Origin: Amyelois transitella
Taxonomy: Eukaryota > Arthropoda > Insecta > Lepidoptera > Pyralidae
Direction: 5' to 3'
DNA length: 64,000 bases
Assembly: GCF_032362555.1 (NCBI RefSeq)
Contig: NC_083535.1
Coordinates: forward strand, 10,044,001 to 10,108,000
Positions 45,748 to 58,230 of this stretch are shown here, piece after piece (position 1 is the first letter of the stretch; each line of letters starts with the position of its first letter). The notes under the pieces are model-generated. The model searched no databases, was not told the DNA's origin, and saw only the letters and a program-made list of their open reading frames with translations. The position numbers were made by a program, and so were the translations under genes.

Positions 45748-46645
45748 CACTGCACAGAAAACATCTTATAAATTCATGTAAGTAGGTACCTATTGTCTTA
45801 TTTTCTATGCTGTTGTTTACTGGGTTCCTAAGTTATTTTAGAAGCAAAATCCAAGATAAAGAGAATTACATGTTCAAATTTTATACAAAATTGGCCACAA
45901 TATATTTAAGTACCTAAATAAAGCTACTTTCTATATCTGTTAAAAATATAATCTATCATCTGTATAAAACGGCTGTATATTCTAGAAAACCTCAGACTGA
46001 GTTTACAACTGGTTTTAAACGTTACCACACAAAACACATACAATATATATGCAACAGACAAATGACAGCTTATAAAATATCACAACTACGCACTGAAAGG
46101 CACTATTATTGCAAATAGGCTGCATAAATGTCCCAAATACTGATTTAGCTTTTTATACATATTGGGACTATAAAATCTATATAGCAATAACTTTAAAACA
46201 TCAAAAATGTGCCTGTTCTACTGCAAACTTTACAAATATAATCAGACAGAACAATGGAGATTGCATGGTTCCATAAATTGTATTGTCATTTAAATAACAT
46301 CCCATTTACAGAGAAGTGAAACCACTGAGTAGGCTACATTCAACTTGGCTGACTTGTGTTACTAAATTGCAACATAAGTACAACCAAATAAAGCAATATG
46401 TCTAAACATGTACAGTGAACAGTACACTTCATTTAATTCTACTTTTCAATAGGTACAACATTTTAGTTTTCTACTTAAGGTGATTCAAAAATTTAGGGTT
46501 ATATTTAGGTTTAGTATGAAAGGTTATTTTGATTGAACATGTTTAAAATTTAGTTATTAAAAATACAAATGCTTTTTTCACAGGAATGTCTCAGGTCTGC
46601 TGAATTCAAAAGAAGACATATGCTATATAAAAACAGTCAGTTACA

Positions 46646-48181
46646 TCACTTACAAGCTTTAATTGAAGTGTTGTAGATTATCCAAAAACCAATAGAATAT
46701 GGTGGCATTGATATATGATTGCCGTAACGAATAATATTTGGAGGGATGTCTAGATTTGGTGACTCATAGTAGAGAGGCCAGCCATTCAACATAACTCTAG
46801 TTGACTTTCTATTATTGGACGGGGCACTGATGATGTACTCATCTATCCTTAAATTATCTCCATGTATAGCAGTGCCATTCAGAAGGAATTTTGCTTTAGC
46901 CATTTCTAAATTGACAGCATAAACTGTTATGGCAGATGTATCATTTGTATATTTTCTGTTGGCACAATGAGCATACATCCTTTGATAGCGTGTACAATGG
47001 CAGTCTACATGCAAAACTTTGTTTCCAACTAATCTCTTATATAACACACTCACCCACCAATCTGGAAGTGGCTCTAAATTCTTATCAATGAGACTATAGT
47101 TCCCTCCAAAAAAGCTTTGACGGATTACTGTAGTGATGTTGTTTAGTGCAGCAAGACCCAACTTGTCAACCCACAGTGGGGTTGCGGCATACGAGTTTGA
47201 CAATCCTGGAGCCCCACCTCCATAAGAACTACTTGTTTCACTCAGCCACATAGGAATGTGGGAATATTTTTCAGTATGGCTCCTCATGGTATGTATTTGT
47301 TTGGCCAATAAATCAAATGTCTCTGGATTCCAAAAGTCTTCCAGTTTTGCTGTTCTACTATTTAGATAGTACTGATGCCAAGAAGTTACATTAATGTAGT
47401 GAGAAGCATTATGCAAAAACTGCACCATGTACTCAAGGCACTCTGGGCGATTTGGCTGTGGTCTTGTTGTATCAGGGCCCACCAGCAATGAATGTTTATA
47501 ACCAGAGTGGTTTAAAAGTTTGCGTAATTTTTTGAAGTCTTGGGCTAGCATGGCAGGTGTTATAGTTGTATTGAAGACATGTTGGTAAGAGTTAGGTTCA
47601 TTACCTAGCTGCCAATCGATGTGGTAATTTTTCTTCTTAGAGTATTGTAGTAGCTCTTTAGCATTGATATCATTCCATCCATGATTTGATTCTCGTATTA
47701 AAGCATTAAATGTAAACAAAAGCTTTATATTTACAGCTTCACAAAATTCGTTTATTTCAGTCCATTTCTCACCTGTCATAAGAAAGAATGGTAAAAATTT
47801 GTGTTTACATAACCTTTTAACAGCTGGACACACAGACTTTGCTCCTTTTGGGCAGTGGTCACAGGAGGCCACAATGTCATCAGGGCTGAAAATGAGACGC
47901 TCTGACATGGTGCCGCCAAGTCGAAGACGCGCTGGCGACAACGCCGCTGCCATCTCGCGAAATCTAGGATTCGTAAACTCCACTTGGTTTTCTTGAATTT
48001 CGGAAGCATCTATGCCGATACTCACAAAATCTTCGGGCAAATGTGCTATCACTTTTTGATTTTCATCAATATTAACGTAGCACTTCTCACCAGAATTATA
48101 TTTTACAAATAAAACCATCAGAGTAACATTGCAACAAAATGCAACTGCACACACAGCCACTAAATATCTTTCAGACATCAT
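46646..48181 (-). CDS. Hpse: Heparanase, GH79 endo-beta-glucuronidase
   Basis: An intronless frame of 511 residues. GH79 heparanases cleave heparan sulfate chains in the matrix or lysosome. Both catalytic acids are in canonical contexts: Glu195 in WQLGNEPNSY (acid/base) and Glu315 in WLSETSSSYGGGAP (nucleophile). A hydrophobic segment at about 8-26 is a signal peptide or signal anchor. The segment that in mammals holds the excised ~6-kDa linker (here about residues 100-135) is short and cysteine-rich (CDHCPKGAKSVC), so two-chain processing as in mammals is doubtful. Many NxS/T sites fit a secretory protein. The first of two adjacent Met codons is used; the second would change nothing important. 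The upstream region has a cluster of TATCGATA motifs. Confidence 0.93.
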   Translation of the reverse strand: MMSERYLVAVCAVAFCCNVTLMVLFVKYNSGEKCYVNIDENQKVIAHLPEDFVSIGIDASEIQENQVEFTNPRFREMAAALSPARLRLGGTMSERLIFSPDDIVASCDHCPKGAKSVCPAVKRLCKHKFLPFFLMTGEKWTEINEFCEAVNIKLLFTFNALIRESNHGWNDINAKELLQYSKKKNYHIDWQLGNEPNSYQHVFNTTITPAMLAQDFKKLRKLLNHSGYKHSLLVGPDTTRPQPNRPECLEYMVQFLHNASHYINVTSWHQYYLNSRTAKLEDFWNPETFDLLAKQIHTMRSHTEKYSHIPMWLSETSSSYGGGAPGLSNSYAATPLWVDKLGLAALNNITTVIRQSFFGGNYSLIDKNLEPLPDWWVSVLYKRLVGNKVLHVDCHCTRYQRMYAHCANRKYTNDTSAITVYAVNLEMAKAKFLLNGTAIHGDNLRIDEYIISAPSNNRKSTRVMLNGWPLYYESPNLDIPPNIIRYGNHISMPPYSIGFWIIYNTSIKACK

Positions 48182-50670
48182 TTTTGTAAAATTTTGGTTT
48201 ATAGAAAATTATTTAAGGTGCTAGTGACTGCCTAGCCTTGTCTTCACATAATAAAAATGCTTTTGAGATCAAGTTCGCTGTTTGCAATCTGAAATGAGAT
48301 TATCAAGCAAACGAACGCGAAACACGAACAAACGACAACATCACACACACACAACAACTGACACAACTAGTGTTACCACGCCTATCGATAATTGAGTAAA
48401 AGCAATTGTATCGATACTATTGATAGCTCAGTTACCGTCATTTCCATTGACACCAAACAATACTATCTAGTACTGAATTAAAGCTTAATTTTGAAAGAAT
48501 TATCAATAGTATTGATAGTATTGTTGCTAATAATTGCAATAACTATCGATATTGTAAATTGTCAGAGATACTCTGATGATGTTTAAAAAACCAAGTGGAC
48601 TGTTTAAAAATTATATTGGACAATGATAATGTACAAAGTAGCTGCGTTACTTTTTGTATCCCAAAGGCTAGGTCATCGGTCGGCCATATATCCACTCAAC
48701 TTCCGTCAGCGCGTATGTAGTGATAGCTGACCAATCAATGCACTCCCGTGCGTCTTGGTTATTTGTCGCCTGGGTGGAGCGTTCGAGAAGGCCGCGAAGA
48801 TCAATGAATTCCGAGGTCAACTATCGATAATGAAACAATCAATAGTTTTGCAACGATAAACTTGACACAACACTGACTGAATTGTCAGCTTGACTTGACA
48901 GTTTGAATTGAACTGAACTGGCAGGTTTTGACTTTGGCAGCTAACCAACCCTTTTCCTGTTGATGTTTGTTTCCGAAAACGGACTAAATTTTCAACCTTG
49001 ACATTGGCAAAATCATCGCTTTGTTGAACAATGGAGCCCAAAAAATGAATATTACAATGTGAAGTGAATTAAAAAATATGTATATGTATAATCATACCTC
49101 CTTCCCGCAGGGGTAGGAAGAAACTACATCTTTCACCTTGCCGCAATCCCTACATACTTCTTTCGCTTTGTCTCAATAAAATATCTTTAACCTTTATGTA
49201 GAATTGTTTCTTTTTTATCTAGAGCTATTAAGTTTCTAAGTTGGGTAAGAAAATAAATAAAAAAATTCAGGTATGTGACGGTTTAATCTGATTTATTGAT
49301 TGCAGAATGAACTTTGATTGAAACCACATCTAAATGTAGATATTTTTTTCACCAGTTATACACTTAGATATTGTAAGTACATTGGCTAAATTCACAAAAT
49401 ACATATTGGTTAAGTAATATATAATTATCCTAATGAATCATACAATTTCAAAAGTACATAAAATATATGAGAGAAGAAACTTGAACTTTGTGGGTATGTG
49501 ACTGCATGCTGTTTTTACTTTTATTTAATTTAAATATTTTCGTACACACTGATAAAAATGTTTTATACAAATGGAAGTACTTACTAAAAATGTGTATGAC
49601 TCTTTAGTAGGAAATACATAATTGTAAATACATCAAACATAGGTATATCCAAAGGTATGGTCCAATTTTGAAACAAACAGTAGGTTAAAATTAACGAGGA
49701 TTCAACCAGCAAATTAACATGGCGCACAAAAAAAATAAAAATCAATATAAAAAATATGTAAAAAAATGCTCAGAAGAAGTTTGGGCACTACATGCATAAA
49801 TATAGACGTAGCTTGATAATAAATTCGTGAAGTCACTTAATGATTTCCATTTGAGCCCTTGTATCACATGTTGTCTGTAGGTTTAATTATCATCTTACTC
49901 TACACAATTTGAATCTGGACAACAGACGCCTATTATTTTGGCTTTATAGTTATCATACGAAATGAAAATAGGTATCTACTTAATGTTGGTAATAACGAAG
50001 TCGTCAATTCTCCGAAATTAACTAAAACATCGAAATTATTAAGCTACATATATTATGAAAACAAAACCGTTTAAACTTCAACATCCTCCTAAATAATATC
50101 TATTATGCCGAAAAGTCTTAACTAGCAGTGCCTTTGTCAAAAGGGAATGGTTAAGTAGTGGACACATAAGTTGTTAAAAACATTAAATAACAATTATCGA
50201 AGAAATTTAATCTCAAGGAACCTTCAGGTTTAATATAACTAAAGACATAGGTTGTTTAAAGATAATTTGTAAAATCCGATAGGTAAAGGTTTTACTTAAA
50301 ATTAAATTTAAAATTATTTGTAATGCTTTATATATGTGTCAACTATAGCCCCCATATTTAAAGTCTAAAATCAATGACAGATACACCAACAACATAGTAA
50401 ACTAAGTACAAAAGACTCAACAAAATTCGTTACAATGACTCTCATGTAACCTTAAAAATATGTAGTAAAACATTTACCGAATATTAAAATTCATAAAATT
50501 TTACTGATAATTGAAAGGTAATTTTGACAGGGGTCCAAAAATGAATTTGGTACAATTTGGTATCCCACAACAAGCCAGCTGTAAGAATATCTCAATTAAT
50601 ATGATAGCTTAATTATTATAATGGTACATTCCCTAGTTTCTACATTGGTCTGGATGACCAACGCTGCGAT
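48182..50670. other. Region upstream of heparanase and 3' of the FKBP gene
   Basis: No coding feature supported. The first 650 bp hold the TATCGATA cluster. 48640-48800 is GC-richer. A LINE 3' fragment lies at about 49081-49172. The remainder is AT-rich and includes the FKBP 3' UTR. Confidence 0.5.
48383..48829. promoter_or_regulatory. Cluster of four TATCGATA (DRE-like) sites
   Basis: Exact 8-bp palindromes at 48383-48390, 48409-48416, 48544-48551 and 48822-48829, i.e. 200-650 bp upstream of the heparanase start codon. In Drosophila this word is the DRE bound by DREF/BEAF at housekeeping promoters; its function here is inferred. Several near-matches (attgata) lie between them. Confidence 0.55.
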
Positions 50671-53600
50671 TTAGAGTTCATCGTGTTTGGGGCCTGAGAA
50701 TTCCTCGTGGCTGATGAAGCCGTTCTTATCCTTGTCTTCGTGTTGAAAGATCTCCTCGACGAGTTTATCGTGGGACTCGAGCATTTGCTTGATATCGTCG
50801 CTCATTTCAGCGCCATCGGGGGGAACCATCTGCTTCTTCAAGTACTCGCTGACCTGTGAACAAGTACACACACCGATTTGATAAAATTAATCGGGATAAA
50901 AATTTTTAATTTTACCTACCATTATGCAAGATTTATCATATATGATATTCCCTGAATTTCTGATAATAATTTTTGATTTAAAAAGAAATTCTGTATACAT
51001 GGTATGTACTACATAACTTTTGTAAAGAAAATCGCCTCCAATTGATATCCTTATTTTTTAGTTGGTTAAAAACATGAAATCGCTGAACTCCGTAGTAATC
51101 AGTTGCAAAAATAATTGGTTCATAGATTTTGATTTTGGTTCATAGTTTTTGATTGGTCTGTATATTTTCGTGATCATTATAATAAAGCGTTTTGTCTAAG
51201 AAGGTGCTCTAACATAATGTAGATACTCGTACATAAATATTAGTGCAAAAGATTTATAAATCGGTGGAAATAAGGGGAGCGAGAATAAGTGTGTCATTGT
51301 CGGTCAAAGGTACTAATATAAACGTGACGGCTGATCACGGCGGCTCGCGTCTGTTTGCTTACGGTAATACTAACGGCATCTTCTATTGGCAAAGTGGGAC
51401 AGACTGTACTTCAAATTTGTAATGTCATACAGTGTCTTTCGGCGTTATTAGACGAGTTTTTAACACGATTTATTACAATATCAATTATGGTAAGATGTAG
51501 GGATAGTTACAGTGGGGCAGGCCAAGAACATTTTATAGCCTGGGCCAGTGTCTTGTGGATACGAAATAAGAAACATAAATATTTCGATTGGCAGGTTGGC
51601 ATATCGCTCGCTAATTATAAAGACTTTATGCGTATAATGTACATACTACATGTCCTTTTACAAATTTATTATTTTGTAATAAGTAAAAGTGTTACTGTTT
51701 ATAGAAAAATAAATTAATACCAAAAAGGGAAAACCAATCCCTGTATTTACGTTCAGCTCATTTGTTTTTTTTTTTTAAATTTAAAACCTTTTTTTTCTTC
51801 TCATAAATACCAACTCTCTGCTTCAACTACCTACGTGCGGTCCAAATTTCGTAAGAGAGTAGCTCCTGGTTAGAAACTTCTCATCATTTTAAGGAAATAT
51901 TGTTGACCCTTCACCAGTGTCAGAATTGTACCTACTTACAAAGTCTATACGTTATTTTAGAGAGCCTGGCAAACTTTTAAACCTAAGTTCATCAAAAATA
52001 AATAGTTATTTACATGTAGTAAACAACTGAAATCATAAGCCAATGTTAGTAATCATTTTGAAAGCAAAGCCTGCTGTGAACCGAATGACTCAGAAAGAAG
52101 GAGTACAAACGCAAAGGCCCATTCCTCGCCACGCCAGTCATGCTCCTTGTCGTTGCCCTGCACCAATGACTGACCTCCTCTCTCGAAAGTTCTTTATCCC
52201 CATCTGTGTCCATGGCTTGGAACGCTAACTCGATACTCACTTCTTCGCGAGAAAGCATGTTGTCTTTGTCGGCATCAATCTCTTTGAACACATTGGTGGT
52301 GGGGGGAGAGTCACCGATGTTGATCAGCTCCACTTCAAAGTGGAGGGTCGCGTGGGGAGGGATGACGTTCCCGGCTCCTCGCTCGCCGTAGCCCTTACTA
52401 GACGGAATGGTCAATTTTCGCTTCTCACCTGAAAACAGTTATGTTTTGTTAGTTTTGTAGGAGAAGAGCATTTCAATTTTTGAATCCCAATATTCGACGT
52501 TCGATACCTTGGAAGTGGAAGGATTTAGTAAGAGATGGATGGACAGCGTAAAGGTAAGTAAGAGTAATATAAGAGTGGCTAGTGAGATGGCAAATGAGAG
52601 AAGAAATTTCAATAACTAACATACTGTGCGACTTCACGATAAAGAAGATGTGCCTACGATGGCCTGTATGTTCCTAACTCTGTAACACAGGTCCCCGGTT
52701 TAATTCTCGGTGAGAACATGATGGAGAAACGGCCTTTATCTTATTGGTATATGCCTTGATTATCTAAGTGTTTATTATAAAATATAGTAAACATTTTGTT
52801 CGTATCTCATAAAACAAGCCTCGAACTTACTTTGGAGCTTGCTCAAATCTGTGTGATGTTTCCGGTGTATGTTACTAAAATATATTTAAATTCTCTTTTT
52901 TTTTTGTTGATAAATAACCAAGAATTCTTTTATATACTTACAATACGATGATTACCCTACAGTACGGAGATAAGCGCTAATTTGACATGGATTTTTTTGT
53001 TTGAAGAAAACCCATTGATATCTCATGAGGATTTCGTAGGTATGTCATAAATCCAGGATGTAATAAAAAAAGAAAATTTGTTATATATTTGTTTATCCTT
53101 TAAATGTAAATTGTATTTATCTATATCTATGGACTTCGAACTTTCGGATTCTAGCTTGGCATGAATTTTTCTACATATGGTGTAGGTACTTAGTCGATTT
53201 ATTTAGGTAGGTAAGGTATGTACCTATATGTAGGTATGTACTGAAGTACTGAAATATAGGTAAACAGTCTTGAAATCTTAATACTTAGGTAAGTACTTCT
53301 TTTTTTGGGAAATTTACATATATTCATACATACATATGATCACGTTTTTATCCCTTACGGGTTAGACAGAGCCAACAGTCTCGCAGACTGAAAGGCAACG
53401 TTCCGACGTTGGATGGCTTAATATTATGGAACTGAGATTCAATAGAATAATAAATCGCTTAAATGCAGAATCCTAAGTTTATTGTCCTATCCCTTAATCG
53501 CCTTTTACGACATCCATGGGCAAGAGGGTGAGTGGTTCTATTCTAAAGTGCCGAAATCCACACGGCACAATTTGAGTTCGTTTGGAAATAATGACGTTGA

Positions 53601-53724
53601 ATGGCTACTAAAAATTAGATTTTGGTTACACTTACCAACACACATGTTCAAAAGTCCCTCATCCCAGCCCTTGATGACTTGCCCCACGCCAATCTGGAAG
53701 GTGAACGGCTGATCGCGATCATAA
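50671..53724 (-). CDS. Fkbp14: ER FKBP-type prolyl isomerase with EF-hands, 3' exons only
   Basis: Three exons on the minus strand: 53724-53636, 52428-52241, 50853-50671, all in phase, giving the last ~153 residues. The FKBP domain is entered at [20 protein letters not shown], continues through [15 protein letters not shown] and ends at [13 protein letters not shown]-hand 1 loop is [12 protein letters not shown] and EF-hand 2 is [12 protein letters not shown]. The chain ends HDEL, so the protein stays in the ER lumen, where this family assists folding of collagen-type clients. The signal peptide and first half of the FKBP fold must come from upstream exon(s) that I did not find between 53725 and 64000; they may lie outside the window. 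A second in-frame donor at 52175 would insert 22 residues containing a further EF-hand-like loop. Confidence 0.9.
52175..52240 (-). other. Optional 66-nt exon extension encoding an extra EF-hand-like segment
   Basis: Immediately after the normal donor (gtgagt) the frame stays open for exactly 22 codons, encoding [10 protein letters not shown] then the loop [12 protein letters not shown], and then meets another donor (gtcagt). The text duplicates the end of the normal exon (LSREE before the donor). Splicing from it to the last exon keeps the frame. It is weaker than the first donor, so if used it is a minor isoform. Confidence 0.6.
52681..52868 (+). mobile_element. tRNA-derived SINE, old copy S4
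   Basis: In an intron of the FKBP gene. The B-box region reads GGTTTAATTCTCGG and the body ('cgaacttactttggagctt', 'caaatctgtgtgat') is recognisable but strongly diverged. Confidence 0.65.
53325..53570 (-). repeat. LINE-derived dispersed repeat, copy n (full length)
   Basis: Same orientation as the FKBP gene, in its intron about 65 bp from the 53636 donor. It runs from (CATA)n to 'aatccacacggcac'. Confidence 0.8.
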
Positions 53725-55522
53725 CTGCAACAAACAGATTATATTTGTTATATTTATATGTATACACCTAGTCATGAAGTTGAACGGCTGTTTTAACCTC
53801 TTGGCTGCGACAGGGGTCCTTTTAAAAAGTCAACTGAGTTAAAATTTTTTTTGTTATCCTGACTCAAAAGTTGGAAAAAGTTAAATACCTATATATTATA
53901 TTGAAACTATGGGTCAATATATTATTAGGTATAGGTATATTCGAGTACATAGTAAGGGGACATGTTGTTACTTTTATAAATAAAGGTACGCATAGCACGC
54001 TTGGCATAGGTATTTGTAACGGTTAAAAACGATTATTGACGAAAACTATAGAAACAAAACGAATTATAGAAATATTTATCAAAATAGGCATAAATAGACA
54101 AATGTAAATTCATAAAAAATAATAGCGTTCGTGAATGATGTAGGCTTTTTGTTATATATACAAATCCAATCAGTGGTTTATTTTTTTCGTGTAGATATAC
54201 TATAGGTACATAATCATAACTCGGTAAACTATAGCACTGGTTTGATGATCAGTATTTTTTTGTGGTACGAAGTCAACTAATTGTTTGTTAACCATTTGTA
54301 TGTCACGAGAGACAAAACAATAACCAGTACAAAGCTCAGTATTAGTTCACTTCAGTGGGCTATTCACGAAAGGAACTGCTTAACTGCCCTTTCTGTATAT
54401 CGCAGAGGTAAGCCGGAGAAAGAGAGAATATATAATATATCGTAAACATCGTAGTAGAAGATACTCTGAGGTAAAGAAGAAAGTTAGAAAGAGAGAGAAG
54501 ATAAGGTATCTTGCCCACTCCTGTGAATAGACCCACAGGTCGCCGTGCTTCTGTCATATTAATTATGATAACAATATCCTCTATTGAATGTTATAACGCA
54601 CATCTTGAATGCCCTGAAAGGTCTTCTTGTATAACTTAATTGTCTTAACATGTTGAATTACACTGAACATAATTAGTTTAGTTTCAGGAAGTAAAATGAG
54701 GATTAAATTATCCCTTATATCTACTGCCAATAAGCGAAGACGGAGCAAAAGAGGTATGCAGTATATCTTAAAAATTTTGTCTTTGCCTATTATTGCGGGA
54801 AAAATGCATAATATTTTGTTTAAAAAATAACTTACATAAAAAGTTCATAAATGACGTAAAAAATCACCAATTTTTTTGTATATCCACGTAACAGTGTCGA
54901 TTCAAAAACGTTGGGATCACTCTAAAACATCGCTCTAAAAAAGGAATGGAGCGTACACCGCTAATTTAGAGGGAAACTCTGCGTAGAGCGGTTATAACCA
55001 GTAATTGATCGGCTACCAGTTCTACAGGAACAAAGGCCTATATAATAGTTTCTGTTATCAGATTGTCTAGTCACTACACTAGCAATATACGACCGGCGTA
55101 CGTTAAATATCATGAATGCAGCATTGTCTAAGACTGAATTAATAGAGGCTAAGGCCTCTCACCAAATTTAAAAATAGATCTCAACCTACTGGTTAGAATC
55201 GATAAACTAAAGTTAAGTGTTGAGACAAGTTGTGAGAAGCGTTTATGTAGTAATTAGGAAACTATTGTACTCTCATATTTTATTACTTTTATAATTAAAT
55301 TAAGATTAATGGTAGGTACTATAATACAATGGTTATAGAAGTGCGTCGCCTTCTGATATACATAAGTGTATAGAACGTCACCAACAATGGGTAAAGTATA
55401 TATTTTACCACTCTGAAGAAATAAATATTTTTCATTTTCATTAGAGAACACGTTAGTGCTTGTAGGCACATGAAAATGTTAGTTTTAAAATTTAAGTTTT
55501 GCTCGCACATGTAGCAGAGTTA

Positions 55523-55722
55523 ATCCTACTACTATTATAAAGGCGAAAGTTTGTATGGATGTTTGTTACTCTTTCACGCAAAAACTACTGAACCGATTAC
55601 CATGAAATTTGGTATGTAGGTAGCTGAAGACCCAGAATAACACATAGGCTACTTTTTATCCCAGAGTTCCCGCGGGATTGATAGGGTTTCCATGCGGACG
55701 AAGTCGCGGGCGGCCTCTAGTT
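55523..55722 (-). repeat. 200-bp repeat, left arm of a perfect inverted pair
   Basis: An exact reverse complement of 56847-57046. Its inner end carries cgcgacttcgtccgc (on the minus strand) and its outer end ctttataatagtagtaggat. A short relative of the 3879-4150 repeat. Confidence 0.9.
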
Positions 55723-56231
55723 AAAAAATAAAAATCCACCTACATTAATTATCTCATTGAATTATTTAACAAGTAATACGTCCCGGAAATGCTTCGTCTA
55801 AGGCAAAGAAGATTGAAAAAGATGCTGGAAAACATGGATAGGATGTTTATACATGGACAGTAAATGCTTAATGATGGAATTGAGATTCATACAGCTCCAA
55901 TCATTTAATAAATTATCCGCGTTTTATCCTCTTTAGGAAATCTTTCTATGCAGCATTACCAAGTATAGCAGATACGTAAATAACAAATATGTAAATTGTT
56001 ATTGATCAAGCTTATTTTTAAAAGCTTCGTAGATGCCGTAGCGGGATCGTAGTGAACTCGTAGCACTCTGGATACCTCGTAACGTTTTTAACTTTGGATT
56101 TTTACCTGTCAAATTAAAGTCATTGTCAACAAGAAGGTGTTCTCTGTCACCTACTTAGAATTACTAATCATTTGAATTATTCTTTTAATCAGTTATTATT
56201 GTTATCTTGTAATGTCTCTTATAGTCTTAGA

Positions 56232-56345
56232 GGATTCTTCTTTGAAGTAGACTAACTGAATCTCAGCAGCCAGCCAGTTGGAAGTGGCCTTTAAGTCTTT
56301 TCGAGATATTGGCTGAATCTACCCCGTAAGGGAAAAAGACTTACG
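56232..56345 (+). repeat. LINE-derived dispersed repeat, copy o (tail half, old)
   Basis: 'gaatctcagcagccagccag', 'agtggcctttaagtctttt' and 'tctaccccgtaaggg' follow in family order with many changes. Confidence 0.55.
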
Positions 56346-56846
56346 CAATTGCAAATATTACTCACTTATTGAGAAGGCAGTGGACTGGGCGGGGCAAGTC
56401 ATCTGATCCGACCACAGAAATAAATAATAAATATATTCAGATACAATCCATGGATCAGACCGATGTTGCATAATATATTCTGTTGTGTTTATCTTAATGT
56501 TGCAACAAAACGGAACTGAAATTTTCATTTATAAAGGCTTATACTAAGCAGTAACTAGTTAAGAGAAACTGATGACAGATCCAAATTGGGTCTGAGATAA
56601 GTCGTGTCACAGACTATAAATGGCTAAGCTAACACAAGGTTTACGTACGCGCACTAACTAATACCGTTAGAATTATTCCTATATCTAAATCCTACACTAA
56701 TGGTTAGACGCTGTTTACGTCACTATTTTACACAATCCAAACCCTGATAAGGATAATTTTGAATTAATTCTGGTTCCGACTGAAAAGCGACTGTGGAAGA
56801 ACATTTAAAGTATCGTCCTATGCCTCGTAAGCGAAAGGTTATTTAG

Positions 56847-57046
56847 AACTAGAGGCCGCCCGCGACTTCGTCCGCATGGAAACCCTATCAATCCCGCGGG
56901 AACTCTGGGATAAAAAGTAGCCTATGTGTTATTCTGGGTCTTCAGCTACCTACATACCAAATTTCATGGTAATCGGTTCAGTAGTTTTTGCGTGAAAGAG
57001 TAACAAACATCCATACAAACTTTCGCCTTTATAATAGTAGTAGGAT
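56847..57046 (+). repeat. 200-bp repeat, right arm of a perfect inverted pair
   Basis: Identical to the reverse complement of 55523-55722, 1124 bp away. See that entry. Confidence 0.9.
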
Positions 57047-57540
57047 AGGATTAACTGCGTTGTGAATCATTTCTAGGTAGCTTAAACTTATGAAGTGCTT
57101 TATGAAGTTTTCATGGTGGAGGAATAATAAGAAGTAACTGAAGCTAAATCGTCAAGATGATGATGATCAGGGTTTTTTTTATGCGGAAAACAGATAGGTA
57201 TATCATTTTTTTTTCAAATACAGGCGAAATTGCATATTCATTTCATTCATCTTATTAGGATTTTACAGAATTATTTCGTATGCGGTATATTTCTGATTTC
57301 GTTGATTGTTTACTCTTATGAATACAGATAGTTATAACAGGGTTGTATATTATTAAATACCCGGGCACAAGCTAAAATATGAAGCGTTCCATTTAAAATA
57401 ACCCAAAAGCACCATACAATTGCAGTTATTTCGATCAACGCCATTTTGCATACACATCAATAAACTTTGATTGGCATCTGACAGGCGTTATTTTTAATTA
57501 AAATCCGTAATCCGTAAAGTTTTCCCGGGTGTGGATGATT

Positions 57541-57797
57541 GCCGTGTGGTTCCCGGCACCAATAGAAAAAAAAGGACCACTCCATCTCTTTCCCATGGAT
57601 GTCGTAAAAGGCTACTAAGGGTTAAGGCTTATAACCTTGGGATTCTTCTTTTAGGCGATGGGCTAGCAACCTGTCACTATTTGAATCTCAATTCTATCTT
57701 AAAGCCAAACAGCTGAACGTGGCCTATTAGTCTTTACAAGATTGTTGGCTCTGTCTACCCCGCAAGGTATATAGACGTGATTATATGTATGTATGTG
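57541..57797 (+). repeat. LINE-derived dispersed repeat, copy p (full length, near consensus)
   Basis: Complete from gccgtgtggttcccggcacc to the (ATGT)n tail; together with 38903-39163 it defines the consensus. Confidence 0.92.
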
Positions 57798-58230
57798 GAT
57801 GAAAGCGGGTTGCAATCAACATAATTTTGGGCATGTAATAAAATTATGATGGTTTTCCCACTGCTATTTTAAGCGGAACATCGGTTTACAGTGGGCTGCC
57901 CGCCCACCACAAAGTCAGTGTAATCAAATTTTTGCAGAATTCACCGGTGCCTCGCCGCCCGCGCCCTCCCCGCCTGCCGTATCGTTTGAAATATGAAAAT
58001 TGCACGCGTATTGTAACAGTTTCGCCCTAATTTAATATGGTCTGCAGTTCATTTTTAAAATATTTTTCAAACATTTGGAAGCTTTACCTTAACACATGGT
58101 TTTGTCAACTACGTTGTCAATAAGTATCTAAGCACCTGCGTGGTGACGCACAGTCTAGACTGTAGGCCATTTCACTTAGGTGGTTTATCAAGGATATCTA
58201 ACAAATACGGGATCAAAGATTGTTGTAAAT

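Larger units (their letters stand above)
41531..46645. other. AT-rich intergenic region between the sushi/Ig gene and heparanase
   Basis: No gene seen in about 5.1 kb. It holds the 3' UTR of the sushi/Ig gene on the left and of heparanase on the right. A GC-richer island at about 44350-44560 stands out and may be a transposon fragment, but I do not recognise it. A 96-bp foldback element lies at 45652-45747. Confidence 0.55.

Noticed and set aside
48817-49041. 74-codon minus-strand frame
   Set aside because: No homology recognised and it overlaps the TATCGATA cluster region; probably chance.
57935-58010. Possible exon after a tttttgcag acceptor
   Set aside because: A short open frame follows, but no donor in phase, no domain and no partner exon could be found.
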